This document shows, piece by piece, positions 49,195 through 61,700 of a stretch of 64,000 nucleotides of DNA. A program made the position numbers and the translations under genes. The notes under the pieces were generated by a model, which did no database searches, was not told the origin of the DNA, and was given only the letters and a program-made list of their open reading frames with translations. The DNA is from Lingula anatina (lineage: Eukaryota > Brachiopoda > Lingulata > Lingulida > Lingulidae), in contig NW_019775415.1 of the NCBI RefSeq assembly GCF_001039355.2, positions 124,001 to 188,000 on the forward strand, written 5' to 3'. How positions within the stretch are numbered: position 1 is the first letter of the stretch; every line of letters begins with the position of its first letter.

Positions 49195-50927
49195 TCGCTG
49201 TTGTGTGTAATTACTATCGTAGTTTGGGGTTTATGTCATGTTGAGAGAGTTCATAACCATGCCAGCGAGAGAGAGCTAGAGCATTGTTTCAGTTTCCCAC
49301 TGAAATCCAATAATATACGGTATATGTACTTCCGATATATACCAAATTACATTTGAAAATGGAATAAAAGCTAATTACATAGATATGATTTATGCCAAAT
49401 ACAATTCTAATGGGACGACAAAAATAAAGAAATATTAAGATTATTTGGTTTTGAGATTTAATGAAATTGCGCAATGTTAGTAACTAAAAAAAAGCATTTC
49501 AGTGAATTTCGCCCCTATACACTAAAGCAAGCAAAAGTAGAAAACTGCCATTGTTAAAACTGTCAAATGACAGAAGGGCCAATGTTTGAATCAGTTAGAA
49601 AATTTGCCGAAGGACCTCTGTGGGATTTGACATGATCAAGAACAGAGGAACCTCTGGTGGAGAGTAGGTCCACAGAAACTTTCAAAGCATCATCTGAAAA
49701 ACATGTTCGGATACAGCGATATAGATCAATGAATAACTTTGAGATTGAGAATCGAAGGAAACGTGTCGAACACGTGATCAAAATCCGTTCCAACAAAAAT
49801 TCGTCCACTACGTACCTAACTAATGAGGTTCTGTTGACTAATGCTATTGGTGAAATATGTACTAGATTTTCACTAGTCGCAGTAAGCAGCACAGCAAGCG
49901 ACCAAATGCATCATGCATAATTGAATAACTACATGTCTTAGCAGAAGAGAGCCCGGTGGTAATAACCATAAACCTCACACAAACACGCACACACACAAAC
50001 ATATGAATAAACACATATATCACTGTTTCACAGGATGCTTAATTGACAACTCGGTTAAAGCGTGGGTTGTGAGTCTCTTTGGTTCGCCTGCACGTGTGGC
50101 ATTTAGGCGTGTGTTAATTAACAACAGTGCGAGTTGTGAATAACAAGAACCACGCGGAGAGGAAAAATTCATTAGTCTCTCAGCAGTAATTTGACATTTA
50201 AGAGGCTAAAGGGTAGTGATTGGTTTCTAAATTTAGTAACTGACTAATCTTGACGATTACGGATCACGCAAATTTGATACAATGTTACTGAGATCATACT
50301 GTCACTGCCTGGCATAAACAATGCGAATATTCATTACGACTACTGTAAAGACTTAGAATCGGCAAAAGTAAGCATCAGCGTTACATTCAGGGAATGAGAA
50401 CTATTAACCCTCAACTATAACCAGTGTCTGTGCTTCTACCAGGAACAAGATTATTATCTTTATAATTGAGAGACGATCTTTACTGGTGAGCAAATCCTTA
50501 CCCTCCAATGTTCAAGGATTGAAATTAATTGGTTTCACGACATGTCGCGGGTTAGAAATCCACGCAACCAGATTTCTGATAACTTCAGACGTAACGGGCA
50601 ATGGGCGTATGCTTTATTCGCGCACGCCCCAGTTAACCACGTTTTATTTTCAAAGTGTAAGACTTACCAAGATTTATGATCAAATGGTTTGTATAGTGGA
50701 GAGATCTGAGATCAATTTACTTCAATTTACTTCTTGATACAGTGTGAACAGGACTCCAATGAAGAAATTCCCCGTAAATTGTGGAAAAGAACACACGACC
50801 GAAGTATAGAGGAAAGATGAAAGATGAGAAAGTCAAAGATATATGTGAAATGCTAAGGTTAGGAAAAGGAAGAAAACGACATGCCTAACAATAATTTCTA
50901 ATCCCTGGCTCTAAAGATACCGTACGC

Positions 50928-51452
50928 CCAGTCTACACACAATGATGGGTCCCATATGAGGGCTTACATGGGCTGTGATGTGGGTCCCAGATAGATTTGT
51001 CAATGGGCTTTATGTGGGTCTCATGTGGGCAAGCACAGATAGACTAAAATTAGTGTCCTGTATAAGATTTACCTGTATATGGTCCGACGTGGGCTAATGT
51101 AGGGGGTTTGGTGATAGAAGGCCACAAAATGGGCAGCCTTTTTAGGGATTAAGATATTTAAAGATTAAAATTCGGACAAAGTACAGGTATAATCATAAGC
51201 TCCAATTTACTCAAAAATAGGCTCAAATGTTGCATATATATATATATATATATATATAGTCTCAAACATGCAGTCTCAACAACAGACATGAGGAATCTCT
51301 ACATACATTGTATACAAAGTGCAGTGACCCATGAAATAGGCAGGCCCATATAAGACCCATCAGGGACCCAGATAAGGCCACGGAGTTTAGCATCTGCCTA
51401 GCAATCCCACCACCTACATTGTACCCATCTGGGTCCTAGATGTGTGTGCTGG
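50928..51452. mobile_element. Interspersed repeat with TGGGTCCC-type subrepeats and inverted ends
   Basis: The left part (50928-51120) is built from degenerate units such as TGGGTCCCATATGAGGGC, TGTGGGTCCCAGAT and TGTGGGTCTCATGTGGG. The right part (51325-51452) has the reverse-complement theme (AGACCCATCAGGGACCCAG). The outer ends CCAGTCTACACACA and, reverse complemented, CCAGCACACACATC suggest terminal inverted repeats. No coding capacity and no clear target duplication were seen. It probably belongs to a non-autonomous family of this genome. Confidence 0.5.
51234..51258. repeat. (TA)n microsatellite
   Basis: About twelve AT/TA units in the centre of the TGGGTCCC-rich element, close to its symmetry axis. 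Confidence 0.85.
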
Positions 51453-53383
51453 CTGAGACGGCTAGTAAAGATGTATTCTGTGTGACTCACTCCCAATGGT
51501 TTTATTTTCTCTCTCTTTATCTCTATCATATTATTTGATTCCTGGAAAGTTGTGGAATCATTGTTGTGATTCATACTGGGACAGTTGATGTGTATAAATC
51601 AAATACAAATCCATGCGGCAAAGAGGGGGCTCGCCCCGTTAGAAAACAATATGGCGAAGGAAAAGGGACACGGACACACAGCCGATTCGGATCGTTTGTT
51701 GACTGAGAAATGTTTTATGCAAACACGCCCATCCTAGGAAATGAAAGATAATCACGTATTTCTTTAAGCGAGTAGTTGTGTCAAACTTTTGCCACTAAGT
51801 CTGATCAAATGCCACCATACAGTTTCAAATAGGATTTCTTGAAGAAATACCACAGACTTTCGTTACATTATTTCCCCATAAAAAAATTATATTTGCACAT
51901 GTAGGACCCGCTTACCTCCCCTGGAAAATTAAGAAGGTCAAATTAACGACCAGAAATTTGAAGAAGGTGCAGTTATAAAGTCCTTTCTACTGACTGACTT
52001 TTTTGCATGCAGATTTAATTTGAGTCGTGAAAATAATGTCTCACCCCTTCTTTCCTCTGTCAGTAAAAAATAGTAAAGGCTATAAATATTTTAATAAAAC
52101 TCTGCAGCCAGACTAAAACACTTCGCATGGGGAATAATTGAAATCAGATTTAAATTTTGTAATGAATTGAATGGAAGTGCGCCTGAATTAATGAATTATT
52201 TTGAAACAATGATACATGTAGTTCACTGTGTGGTGGAAGGCATGGCCTTTACACAAACATTAATATGGAGATCTGGACAGCTTTACAAGAACAAAAAATG
52301 GCTTCAGCTTTAATAAAGCGATGTTGTTTTTGAAATTCCAACTCTTTGACTCAAACCAATAAATTGTATCATCCTTCTTACAATTCTTCATGCACAATGA
52401 AAATATTAAGCTATAGCCTGTAAGGCCTATAACCGCTCTATTTATGGCAATGTTCCATTTATGGCCTATATTGCTAATAATCGCTCTATTTATTTCAATG
52501 TTTCTAAATATCAATTATGTAACCACAGTATATGTAATTATGTAGGTAATAATTATATCACCGTTCGGATTATCTGTTTACTTGTATCATGCGGTGTGTA
52601 TATTTTTACCTGTGGAATACATACTACCATCTGGGATAAAGCATTTCCTACTTCTTTTCTATAGCATGGTATGCTTCGTTAAAATTTTGCCTTTTTATAC
52701 AAGGTCGCTGAAAGTTTATATCGAGAATGGTATTAAGCATTTATCTATTAGGGTGCGGTGCACCCTAATAGATAATTTTTTATGTTTTGTGTTGTATGTG
52801 TGTGTGTGTGCGTGCATGTTTGTAGTATGTGTGTAAATTTTCATTTCATTCTATGCAAAAAAAGGCCTGCACGATTGAGCGCAAGAACAATCATTATTCT
52901 CTATCCTATATTGCAGTGAGGCCTATCTACGCGTCGACTGAACCAATATCAATACCAAATCGTGGGTAGAAAGTGAACAGAAGTTATTTATTATATTACC
53001 AATTATCTTATTATGTATTTATTGTAAAGCGTATGACTAACTCGATCACTGCGCTTCTTCTTGAAGTATCGTTTAGAAAAAGCACCGATTGCCCCTTTTA
53101 ACTCAGCCTCTGTGGAGGAAAAAACTAAAAGAAAAAACTCAGTCCCGTGGAAGTGCTGCCAAATGATCCTAATGTTTTCTTGGTCTCCTGAAACCATAAG
53201 CGATGAATATTGCATTCACTGGGATTGAATATTGCGGAAAATGTGTTATTCAGGGGCGCACATATTCACAGGGCTGTCTGCGTGCTAATTTGCATGTAAT
53301 GTGCTAACTCATTGGTAGATTGTGCAATCAAATGAAGGAATGGCGTTTTCAGAATAGGGGCCAATGTTCAAATATGCACAAGC

Positions 53384-53430
53384 CAAAACAAACAAACAAA
53401 CGAACAAACAAACAAATAAACAAACAAAAA
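53384..53430. repeat. (CAAA)n microsatellite
   Basis: About eleven CAAA units with single-base variants (CGAA, TAAA). The Lys/Gln/Thr/Asn and Cys/Leu/Phe/Val repeat frames on the two strands are artefacts. Confidence 0.9.
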
Positions 53431-54135
53431 TATCCATGCAATTAATCTTGAGAAATGAAAAAAAAAAGGCTGATATGATTCTACAGTACATTCCAGTACT
53501 AATTGCTTCCAATGACCACAGCAACAGTGTTATCGTAACAGCATTTTATCAGCCAAAGATATAAAAAAAATTGTCAAAACTGTATATTTTAAGCACATTC
53601 CTGCCCTTAAGCATCAGAAACATGAAGTACGTGGAGAAATTACTTAACATTTATTGTAGCAAGATATGAATAATTGTTACCAGCATCCAGGTGCAATAAA
53701 TTTATTCACACCAACATCTGTATTTACAATAAGTGATAATGAGTGTTCATCGGAGCCTGGGGAGGCACCTTCTCCTCGATCAAGCAAGCTCTCATATAAT
53801 TGTGCTTTTTTTTCTTTTGTTCCCAGCAAATTACTTCGCATCGACAGAGGGGTGACTGACTGTTTTATTTTAGTGGTGTAGATACGTGGAAATCAGCTTG
53901 AGGCACCGGCAAGCGTTGTTAAAGATCTTCTTGTGAAGCAGACAATTATGGCCGTCTTCACCTGTTAACCCTTTCACTGATGAATTCTGGAGATGACAAA
54001 TCAGACTTCTCCAATTGCAAGCCGGTGTCAAAATCTAGGGCGAGGCTTACCTGTACAAATGAATGGGAAGAGAACTCTATCATGGGGGGCGGGGGAGGGG
54101 CAACAAAATGACCCTAAGATTGTATTTGAAGTGTA

Positions 54136-54340
54136 TTTTATTTATACGCAAAAAGAACAAATCGGTATTCTCGCCAATGTGAACTTCTGATGTGAAGTCT
54201 TCACTCCGATTCTTATTACAAAGCATACATAGAAATGTATAGTTATACGTATTTTATATATACATAAATAGAATAAATCAGTATTCTCACCAATGTGAAG
54301 TTCCGATTCTTATTACATAACATACATAGAAATCTATCGC
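54136..54340. repeat. Tandem duplication, two ~100-base units
   Basis: The unit with TCGGTATTCTCGCCAATGTG and CCGATTCTTATTACA (54136-54241) is repeated at 54252-54340 as TCAGTATTCTCACCAATGTG and CCGATTCTTATTACA. The second copy lacks about 15 bases present in the first (around GATGTGAAGTCTTCA). It is non-coding. Confidence 0.75.
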
Positions 54341-54945
54341 TACAGTTACTTTAACTGAGATTATTTCACAGTAGGCACCATGTTCTCATTTGAGCAACAA
54401 CTGACGTATAATGAAATTACACATCTCAAAAAAGGATGATCTTTCAGTACAGGGAGTCTTTAGCTTATACGCTGTATTTCATTTTTATTGAGCGGACCAA
54501 ATAAAAAACCAACCTTATGTTAAACAAATGATGAAAGCGATTGAAGCTTTGGGTTGTAGTTTTTTTATCATATTTATGATTCGTCAATAAATTTTAGTGG
54601 ATTATTCTTTTTCTTACTCTTTGGTAAAACCTGGCCTAAAAAATTCAGTGCGGATGCTTGTAACCTGCGCTATTTTAAAGAATATTTGCTGTGATCTGAT
54701 TTCTTCTACAAACAGAGATAAATTCCACTATGTCGAAGTATACTACCAAGTCCTTACATCTTTACGTTGAAGGCAAATAACAATGATATTCATAGGAGTT
54801 GGTACAGACGTTAGCAATAACCTTCTACTCACAGCTTATACCTTACGAGAAGAGAGAGTTGCTACATGTACTATGTGCGGCTTAGTCAATCTCGAGTTCG
54901 CGTTAACATCATGTGTGCTTTCAATCACGAGTAAGATCCAACACC

Positions 54946-55121
54946 TACCCTCTACCAGGGTGAGTGATAGATTTTTTACAGATATGCACAGATATGTCTC
55001 TAGCTAGATAGATGGTCATTTTCAGCTAAACCATTTTCAGCTGTAAATGACTATCTATCTAGCTAGAGACATATCTGTGAATATCTGTAAAAAAATCCAT
55101 CACTCGCCCTGGTAGAGGGTA
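54946..55121. mobile_element. 176-bp near-perfect palindromic MITE with 9-bp target duplication
   Basis: The left arm (54946-55021) and right arm (about 55045-55121) are almost perfect reverse complements over about 76 bases with a 23-base loop. The termini read TACCCTCTACCAGGG. TCCAACACC flanks both sides exactly (54937-54945 and 55122-55130), a perfect 9-bp target-site duplication. Nine-base duplications with long terminal repeats are typical of Mutator-like elements (known); the assignment is inferred. Perfect flanks and near-identical arms imply a recent insertion. Confidence 0.85.
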
Positions 55122-55284
55122 TCCAACACCCATCATCAATGTAGGCCCTATATATGGGTCCTAGTGCAGCTTGGTAACCTAACTACTTGTAATACAGTGA
55201 AGGGTTCAACATATGTGGCAGGTGTGATTATGGTGGCCGCGAAGTGCCAAGTTGTTGTTTGTTGCTTTTTTTTCATAAAACGCA

Positions 55285-55310
55285 AAAATAAATAAATAAA
55301 TAAATAAAAA
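55285..55310. repeat. (AAAT)n microsatellite
   Basis: About six AAAT units immediately downstream of the coiled-coil gene's stop codon (that gene is on the minus strand). Confidence 0.85.
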
Positions 55311-55341
55311 ATGTCACATCCGAAGATTGGATTGTCCCAGA

Positions 55342-58300
55342 TTACGTCATTCCCATCAGGGCAACTTGTAGAGCAGGTGACGCCACGGGACCCCATCGGG
55401 GGTGCCCGGATGTACCACTGCTGAAAAGGGATGAATACCTCTCAACGTTCTGAGCATGGACTTTAGACTTGCTAAAGTGCAAGTATGAATTTTTCTTTTG
55501 TTTTCTTGGTTTTGCATGGTCGCTTTTCTCTTTCTTTGCAACAATTTTGATATCAGTGTTAAACCTCTTTGAAGAAACGTACTGAGAGTTCCACCGTTGA
55601 GTGCGTTCTCTTTCAAATCTGTCGTGAAGTTCTGTAAGTTCTCGGTGTCTTTTGTTTAATGCCTCATCTCTTTTTCGGCTTTCGTCTTTGATGCGTTTAT
55701 TATGATCCATTACATGTTGAAGCTGAAGTTTTTCCAATGAATCATAAAACGTCTTTTGCCTCAAAGCACGCTCCTCTTCGACATTCACTTTGTAAACGGC
55801 CTTGGCTCGCTTAAATTGCAAAGTCTTTTTGTCACGAGCAAGCAAGGCGCTTGCTGCAGATCTTTTTGCTTGAACAGAGCGAGAACGGACGATTTTTCGG
55901 CGTTGGATATCGATCATCCTTTCCTCTTCCTCGGGTGAGGGTCGCACAGCAATTTGAGTTTGTGATCGTAAGTGTCTGTGCATCGGGTGTCCCAGTTGTG
56001 ACACGTAAGGACTTGGGAAATCAAGACTGGAATGAACTTGTGGGGGCTCATAGTCCGCCGGAGGTTTAGCGGTTTGGTGTTGGTTTTTTGGCTTTTGTTT
56101 AAATAGTTCAATGAAGGAAGACCGCCTCTCTAACAGCTTCTTCTCTGGAATGAGTTCACTTTTACCTAGTGTAAGTTTTTCTTTTCCTTCTTGTTCACTA
56201 TGAAGATTCTGTTCTTTCTCTTTTTTCTTTTTTGGTGGCTTTGGTTTGTCTTTATCTGTGATGTTTTGATTTAATTTTGCGGAGTTTTCGTCTTTTGGTG
56301 CCATCTTTCCTTTGGTATCTGCATTAACGTTTGACACTGAAAATTTAAAAAAAAGAATCATGATTGACTCAAAAATAAAGTACAAAATGCATTATGCGGT
56401 TATCAAAATTACATTCGGTCTTCCACTCTCTTACTGTCAATTTTTTAATGTAGAAAACACCACACTCTTGAAGAGAGATGATAGATTTGTTGGAAAATGA
56501 TGGCGCTTAATGTGAAAGAATAAATATTTTATGAAACATTTTTATCACTTTACTTTCAATCCACCCAATAAAGGTGCAGATAACCTGTTCTGCCCACGCA
56601 GTTTGTAGTTATGATGAAAACTCTTTCCGCCTGCGGATGAGTGGTGTGCGCGTTTATTAATGCCTGACGTCGTATTTAGTGGTCATCTCAAACGTCAGTC
56701 TGAGAAAGGTCACTGACCGTGACAGTCGCAAGGAAACAAAGGATTTAAATGCTAATACTCAGTCGACTATTCAACCTTGTGGGGAGTTTTCGGTTAAAAA
56801 ATAAAGCGTTATGTCTACAGTTTTTTTTTCTTGTTTGTGAAAGAAAATAATTTTTTAAACTTAACTTTTACTGACCATTGCCAAATTGATAATTCCTACA
56901 CGCAAAGGCGCTGCGCTCAAACGTGTTTGTGGATAATAGAAACGTTACTTCAGTTGCCATAAACAACTGACTTGTGTCATTATAAATTAACGAGAAGAAC
57001 AGAATATCACTTACAACTAATCTAAAAGGTTTTCAAAGTCATAAGTCAAAGAAGTCTAATCGATAACAAACGTAACAAAAATAATACACGTTCTTCACAT
57101 GGGCATATAACCATCTGATCTTAATTTTAAGCCTCCATAAACAAGCATATAATTAAAATTTTCTGGATTTATACATGTTGATCCAACATTAATATGCTGG
57201 GATTATGTGATATATCTCATTGAAAAAAAAAAACAAAAGTTGAAGTATATTTCTGGTATATACTTTTTTCAAAAGAGGCACAATATCAGAGCTTGTCATT
57301 GAGCTTCTCTAATGCAATTGAAAGAGAGGCGCACATAAAGATAAACGTTACATACGCGATGACTGTAAACTTACCGGACTCGCCGTGTTTTTTGTTGTTT
57401 GGTCTGCCCGGTGCGGGTCCGAACTTTGCTTTACGCCCAGCAGATGTAAGTATAGGCTCAAACTTCAATTCGGATCGGTAAACTGTAAAAAAGAAAGTTT
57501 TTTTTTCTCGAACCATTGTACTTCGAACGGGGGTCACCCATCCCATCATTCTTTATATATTCTGGATCCGCATGTTATGGATTTTCAGCGCATATTATGA
57601 ATTTTCAGCATGTATTCATATAATTTATGTAGTGAAGTTTAATATATGAATACTATTCTTCATTCTTTAACTCCTATATGAGATTACTGTCCAAAATCGT
57701 GGGAAGAAGGAATCTAGTGAAAGATAGGTATGGCTCCAAAACCTACCGAAAAGAATTTTAATTAAAATCGTCTTATAATGAATGGGGGTTGGTGTTTGAT
57801 GGCCATTTGGGGTGCCAGGAAAGGACAGGATTTTTTGGATACCTTTGCCTTTCAGTGAGAAGTTTATCAAATAAAAATCACTATTGATACTGGTTGCATT
57901 TGGCTCTTACCAGATTTTGTTGCTTCTCCTTGCAGATTCACTGCCATGCCATCCCCTCGCACTGAGGACGTGGAATCAAAACTTAATATTGGAAGGTGTT
58001 CATCGCTTTTACTTAGTTTTTGCTTCCGTCTGTAAACAACATGGAGTAATTGGAAAATGAAAAGAAGCAAATGTTTAGAGGAGAGTTTTTGGGGAGAACG
58101 AGTGGCAAAACTCAATAAACCTACTCCACTCGATAATCAAACACGCTTTCCTTTGTGTAACTCCTTACTACTGCTGAATAAAAGTTCTTAAGTTGCTTCT
58201 TCGTTATTTGTGCAATTCATTACTTAATATTGTTATAATATTTTTTTTATTTTTTGTTACCTTAGGTTAGAAAAAAAATAAAATACAGACAAAAAATATC

Positions 58301-58759
58301 TCCCTTCAACAATGAAATGAATATGATAGATCTATTTCCATAATTTTGCCGATCTGGTTGACTTGCCATTTTTACAGTCGGGAAGAAAACATAATTGTAG
58401 AAATAAGTTCCTAATAAGCTTTTATTCATGAATCTTTCAGCAAAACTTCCGTTTTTTTCCTGTTTACCATTGTGATGAAATAAGTCAAGGCACATACAGT
58501 GTATAACAATACTTCAACAATTCAAGATATACATGGATAGTGTAAATCTATCATCCGAAAGTTTTGGTTATTTTGTAATTTAAAATGATCTAAGGCAAAA
58601 TAAATCAGACACCTGGCGGTAACCAACACTATAACAAAGCCTGAACTCGACTTACCTGCGTTCTTTAACTATATAGTCGTTCATAAAGGAACGCAGCCTC
58701 TTCAGGTCGCTCAGTGAAGTGGTGTTGCGCACCCCGATGTCTATCTGGGGAAGCAGCAT
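55342..58759 (-). CDS. Coiled-coil, Lys/Glu-rich protein of unknown function (four exons)
   Basis: Exons on the minus strand are 58759-58656, 58029-57911, 57482-57375 and 56336-55342. Every junction has AG/GT borders and matching phases (2, 1, 1), giving 441 codons plus stop. The ATG sits in a strong context (GTCACCATG). The N-terminal ~110 residues are polar, with a KFGPAPGRPNNKK segment. Residues about 122-179 are Lys/Glu/Pro-rich (PKPPKKKKEKE). A long charged helix, probably coiled coil, runs about 254-359 with repeated Lys/Arg and Glu (FKRAKAVYKVNVEEERALRQ and RHRELTELHDRFERERTQR). A Lys-rich basic tail follows. No signal peptide or membrane segment is seen, so it is cytoplasmic, cytoskeletal or nuclear by inference. 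I do not recognise the family. The last ~25 residues are the least certain, because another donor could end the exon sooner. Confidence 0.78.
56337..57374 (-). other. Intron 3 of the coiled-coil gene
   Basis: Minus-strand donor TCCG/GTAAGT at 57374 and acceptor AAATTTTCAG/TG at 56337. AT-rich; no nested gene seen. Confidence 0.75.
57375..57482 (-). CDS. Coiled-coil gene, exon 3 (108 bases)
   Basis: Flanked by TTTTTTACAG and GTAAGT, phase 1 to phase 1. It codes a basic Gly/Pro-containing stretch, YRSELKFEPILTSAGRKAKF and onward to KKHGESG. A symmetric exon could be skipped without a frameshift. Confidence 0.78.
57483..57910 (-). other. Intron 2 of the coiled-coil gene
   Basis: 428 bases between AATCTG/GTAAGAG and TTTTTTACAG, AT-rich, nothing else recognised. 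Confidence 0.75.
57911..58029 (-). CDS. Coiled-coil gene, exon 2 (119 bases)
   Basis: Flanked by TTGTTTACAG and GTAAGAG, phase 2 to phase 1. It codes RRKQKLSKSDEHLPILSFDS followed by a Ser/Gly-rich linker ending EATKSG. Confidence 0.78.
58030..58655 (-). other. Intron 1 of the coiled-coil gene
   Basis: 626 bases between CGCAG/GTAAGTCG and the exon 2 acceptor, AT-rich. Nothing else is recognised. Confidence 0.75.
58656..58759 (-). CDS. Coiled-coil gene, exon 1 coding part (104 bases)
   Basis: Begins GTCACCATG and codes MLLPQIDIGVRNTTSLSDLK, then RLRSFMNDYIVKER, ending in phase 2 at a GTAAGT donor. The amphipathic start is not a clear signal peptide. A TTACTGCAG just upstream could be an acceptor, so a separate non-coding first exon is possible. 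Confidence 0.75.
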
Positions 58760-61700
58760 GGTGACAACAAGAAGATCCTGCAGTAAGTGGCTCTTCTTCC
58801 CCGTGGGTACTGATGTCTGGTCAGTTATCAATTTGGTGGACTGTCGCTAAGGGGACCAACGTCGCTTAATAATCACTTCAGTGGTTGTGCTACCTCGAAC
58901 TAGCCCGATCCCTCACTCATATTTGTTCATCAAGCACCCTTGTTTGCCCATCCATTAAAAGCCTCACAAATTAAGAGTGTACATAGGCTCAATATGAGCA
59001 CAAATCGCAGTAGGATTCAAAAGCGTATGGTAATACTCGTTGTTATTCATGGCTGAATGGGTTATTTTGCTTTCATTCCTATTTGTTTTTCTTTCTGTGG
59101 TGTTGGTGAATTACATGAACTGCGACATAAATTACCGGAAAATTGCGTATAGTACAGTGCCATCTAATAATTATTTATATTTTTTTGTTGTCACATAAAT
59201 ATCAAGGGTTATGAAATTAAATACGGGTATGACGTGCAGGATTTTTTAAATATATCGTGTTCCTTTTTTTCGTGGGTAATTATAAAATTTACTCAAACTA
59301 CAGAGAGAGGAAACTGAGAAGACTCCGGATGGCTTGCTGCCTTAACCTCAACCCCACCTAAAATGACAGAATACATGTCGCCTTTCACAGACCACTGCCA
59401 GCTAATACTGGATCACACTTATCCCTCATGTAAACGTAAGTGAAAGAACAAACATTATCAATCAGACAGAAACGCTCAAGTTGCTTCTTTTATCATCTAG
59501 GGCGTTAATTCCGATTTTGGTTTGAGGATTATGTTTCTTAAAGTACACTGTAGGAGTTTACACTTAATTTTCAACCTTTGACAAAAGATATATAGACAAG
59601 TGTACCGTGAGCGTGTACTCCCGCGTAAAAAAAACAGAGGATTCTAACAGATGTAAGAAAAAAGAAAGTACCTTTACAATTTCCATAGCTTCAGATCTTA
59701 TATAAGATATGCCTTTAAATTTTTTACGCGTTTTAATGTGAATATTTTGCTAGCAAATCGTGAAAGTAACGGTCATAAGGAAAGTTTGATTGGCTGGACA
59801 TTTCAGAAGAATACACAAATATATGTTATTGCGACGGCGGTTCAACTTGAATAAAAATGCGAAGCTATCTCAACTACCGCAATTCTCTTCCTGTCAATAA
59901 ATGACACTGGTCAGTTGAGAATTTTGATAAGAAGTCGAAAGGTGAATGCCTTGTAACAGCACAATAACTTTGAGTTATGACCTTATTTTGTCTTATGTAT
60001 ACAAAATGCATTCATTCGACTAAAAGTGAATGCTTCTGATACAAAAGGGAAAGGCACTGTTACAGCCAAGGTGCGGAATAACACAATACTAGTAGGTTCT
60101 GTGATATTTTAACTTCTTTTGGCTTTTGGCCTATAGCAAAACACTTGGGGTTCGTAAGTGCACGCATTTGCATCCAAGCATATTAACTGAGGTGTCCTGA
60201 CATCATTTAATTTGTTCTAAGGGATTCTATAGCGTGTCAGAAAAAAAATGGATATGTTGCACTATGCATCGTAGGTAGCAATATAGAAGTGAGTGCGTGT
60301 GGCAAGGCATAATCAGTCGCGTGGCACTCCACACAGGCATCTGCACCAATGTATTATGACTGCAACAAGGAGAGAAGAATTAGTCAAGCTTTGGTTTCGC
60401 ATTCTTTGTTGTGCGAAAAATCTAGGATCGCATTCTGCGCTGTTTCTACGAAAACCGTTCTCCAGGAATCAATACCCCTCCCTTTTCTTGTTATCCAGGG
60501 TTCATTAGTGTATTCAATTAAAAGCCTAAGTTGGCCTCAGATTAGATTTGGTGGGCAGTGTAGAGAGATAGATGTTACATGACGTACATGATACACAAGT
60601 TATACATAGATGGATATTTTATGTTAAATGAATTTTTAACTTTAAAAACATCAACCACTGCTTGGGGGAAAGAAACAAAACAGCTAATTGTCAATTTTCC
60701 ACAATTAACACGTGCACTTTAAAGGTCATTTCCAATCAACTTTGACTAAAATGACGCAAGGGAAAGGATGCTCCAAATGAGAAGCGTAAAACAACTGCTC
60801 CGCGTTCAAACCTAATTTTGCGATCAAACGTATTGCGAAACATGGTGAAATACGCTAAAAATATAACAAAATGTCCATGTTTTTCTTTAAATAGAAACGT
60901 TTTGTTTGTTCCGCAAGTGGGAAGAACACGATAAACGTCAGTGCGGGTTCCCTGGGGATGGCCGTGTTGGTGCCAGGCGTTATACTACTTTGGCAATATC
61001 GTTTATCTCGCCTATACTTATTTTAATGCAACGATTTCATTTCTATATTCCCATAGTTTTTATTACTGGCATTCTTTCTGGTAAATGTAGTCCTTGAGGA
61101 ATAACAAATAATTTGGTTATGATGCAAAAAAGCAGTAAGATTGAAAGTAAAAGGTGGCTACAGTGTCGAGTCGAGAAAATATTGACTGGGCTTATTAGTA
61201 GGCAATCCTTATTCTCTAGAGACGGATCCCCAGATCTCTAAGCAAGGATAATAAAAAAAGTGGTGTTTGTTCGTTGGATTTTTGTAGTCCTAAAATTGTC
61301 CTCATCTCCTTTACGGATGATTCGTCCTGTCTCTAAAGGCACGTGACATTTTTTGAGAAATGAAATTACGAAATCTGTTTAAAAATACATTTTCTCGCAA
61401 AACCAGTCTTCAATCAATGCACGTAACCATTTATATTCTAGCCTAGGGGAAGAATATGTAGTAGTGGAATCCATTTGTACTCAAGCCAAGAGGGTCGGCA
61501 CTAAGACAAATCATTTGTAGTTTACGTCACCCAATAGCAAAGAAGTTTCGTGGTGCCTCAGCACTAGAAGCCCATGTTCAGCAATCTAATGGTCCAGGGC
61601 CGTCAGTTCAAACACGCCTTTAAAAATGCTCTTTTAAGTGTAAATACTAATAGGATCCTGTAACTTGAGTCGCTGTTTTTAATTTGTTATGGTTTTGATT

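Larger units (their letters stand above)
49370..54136. other. Intergenic, repeats only
   Basis: No gene is recognised. Contents seen are the TGGGTCCC-rich element (50928-51452) with a TA microsatellite inside, a TG-rich run (52793-52840) and a CAAA run (53384-53430). A near-perfect 15-base mirror, CTATTAGGGTGCGGTGCACCCTAATAG, sits at about 52746-52772 and would form a strong short hairpin. Confidence 0.5.
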
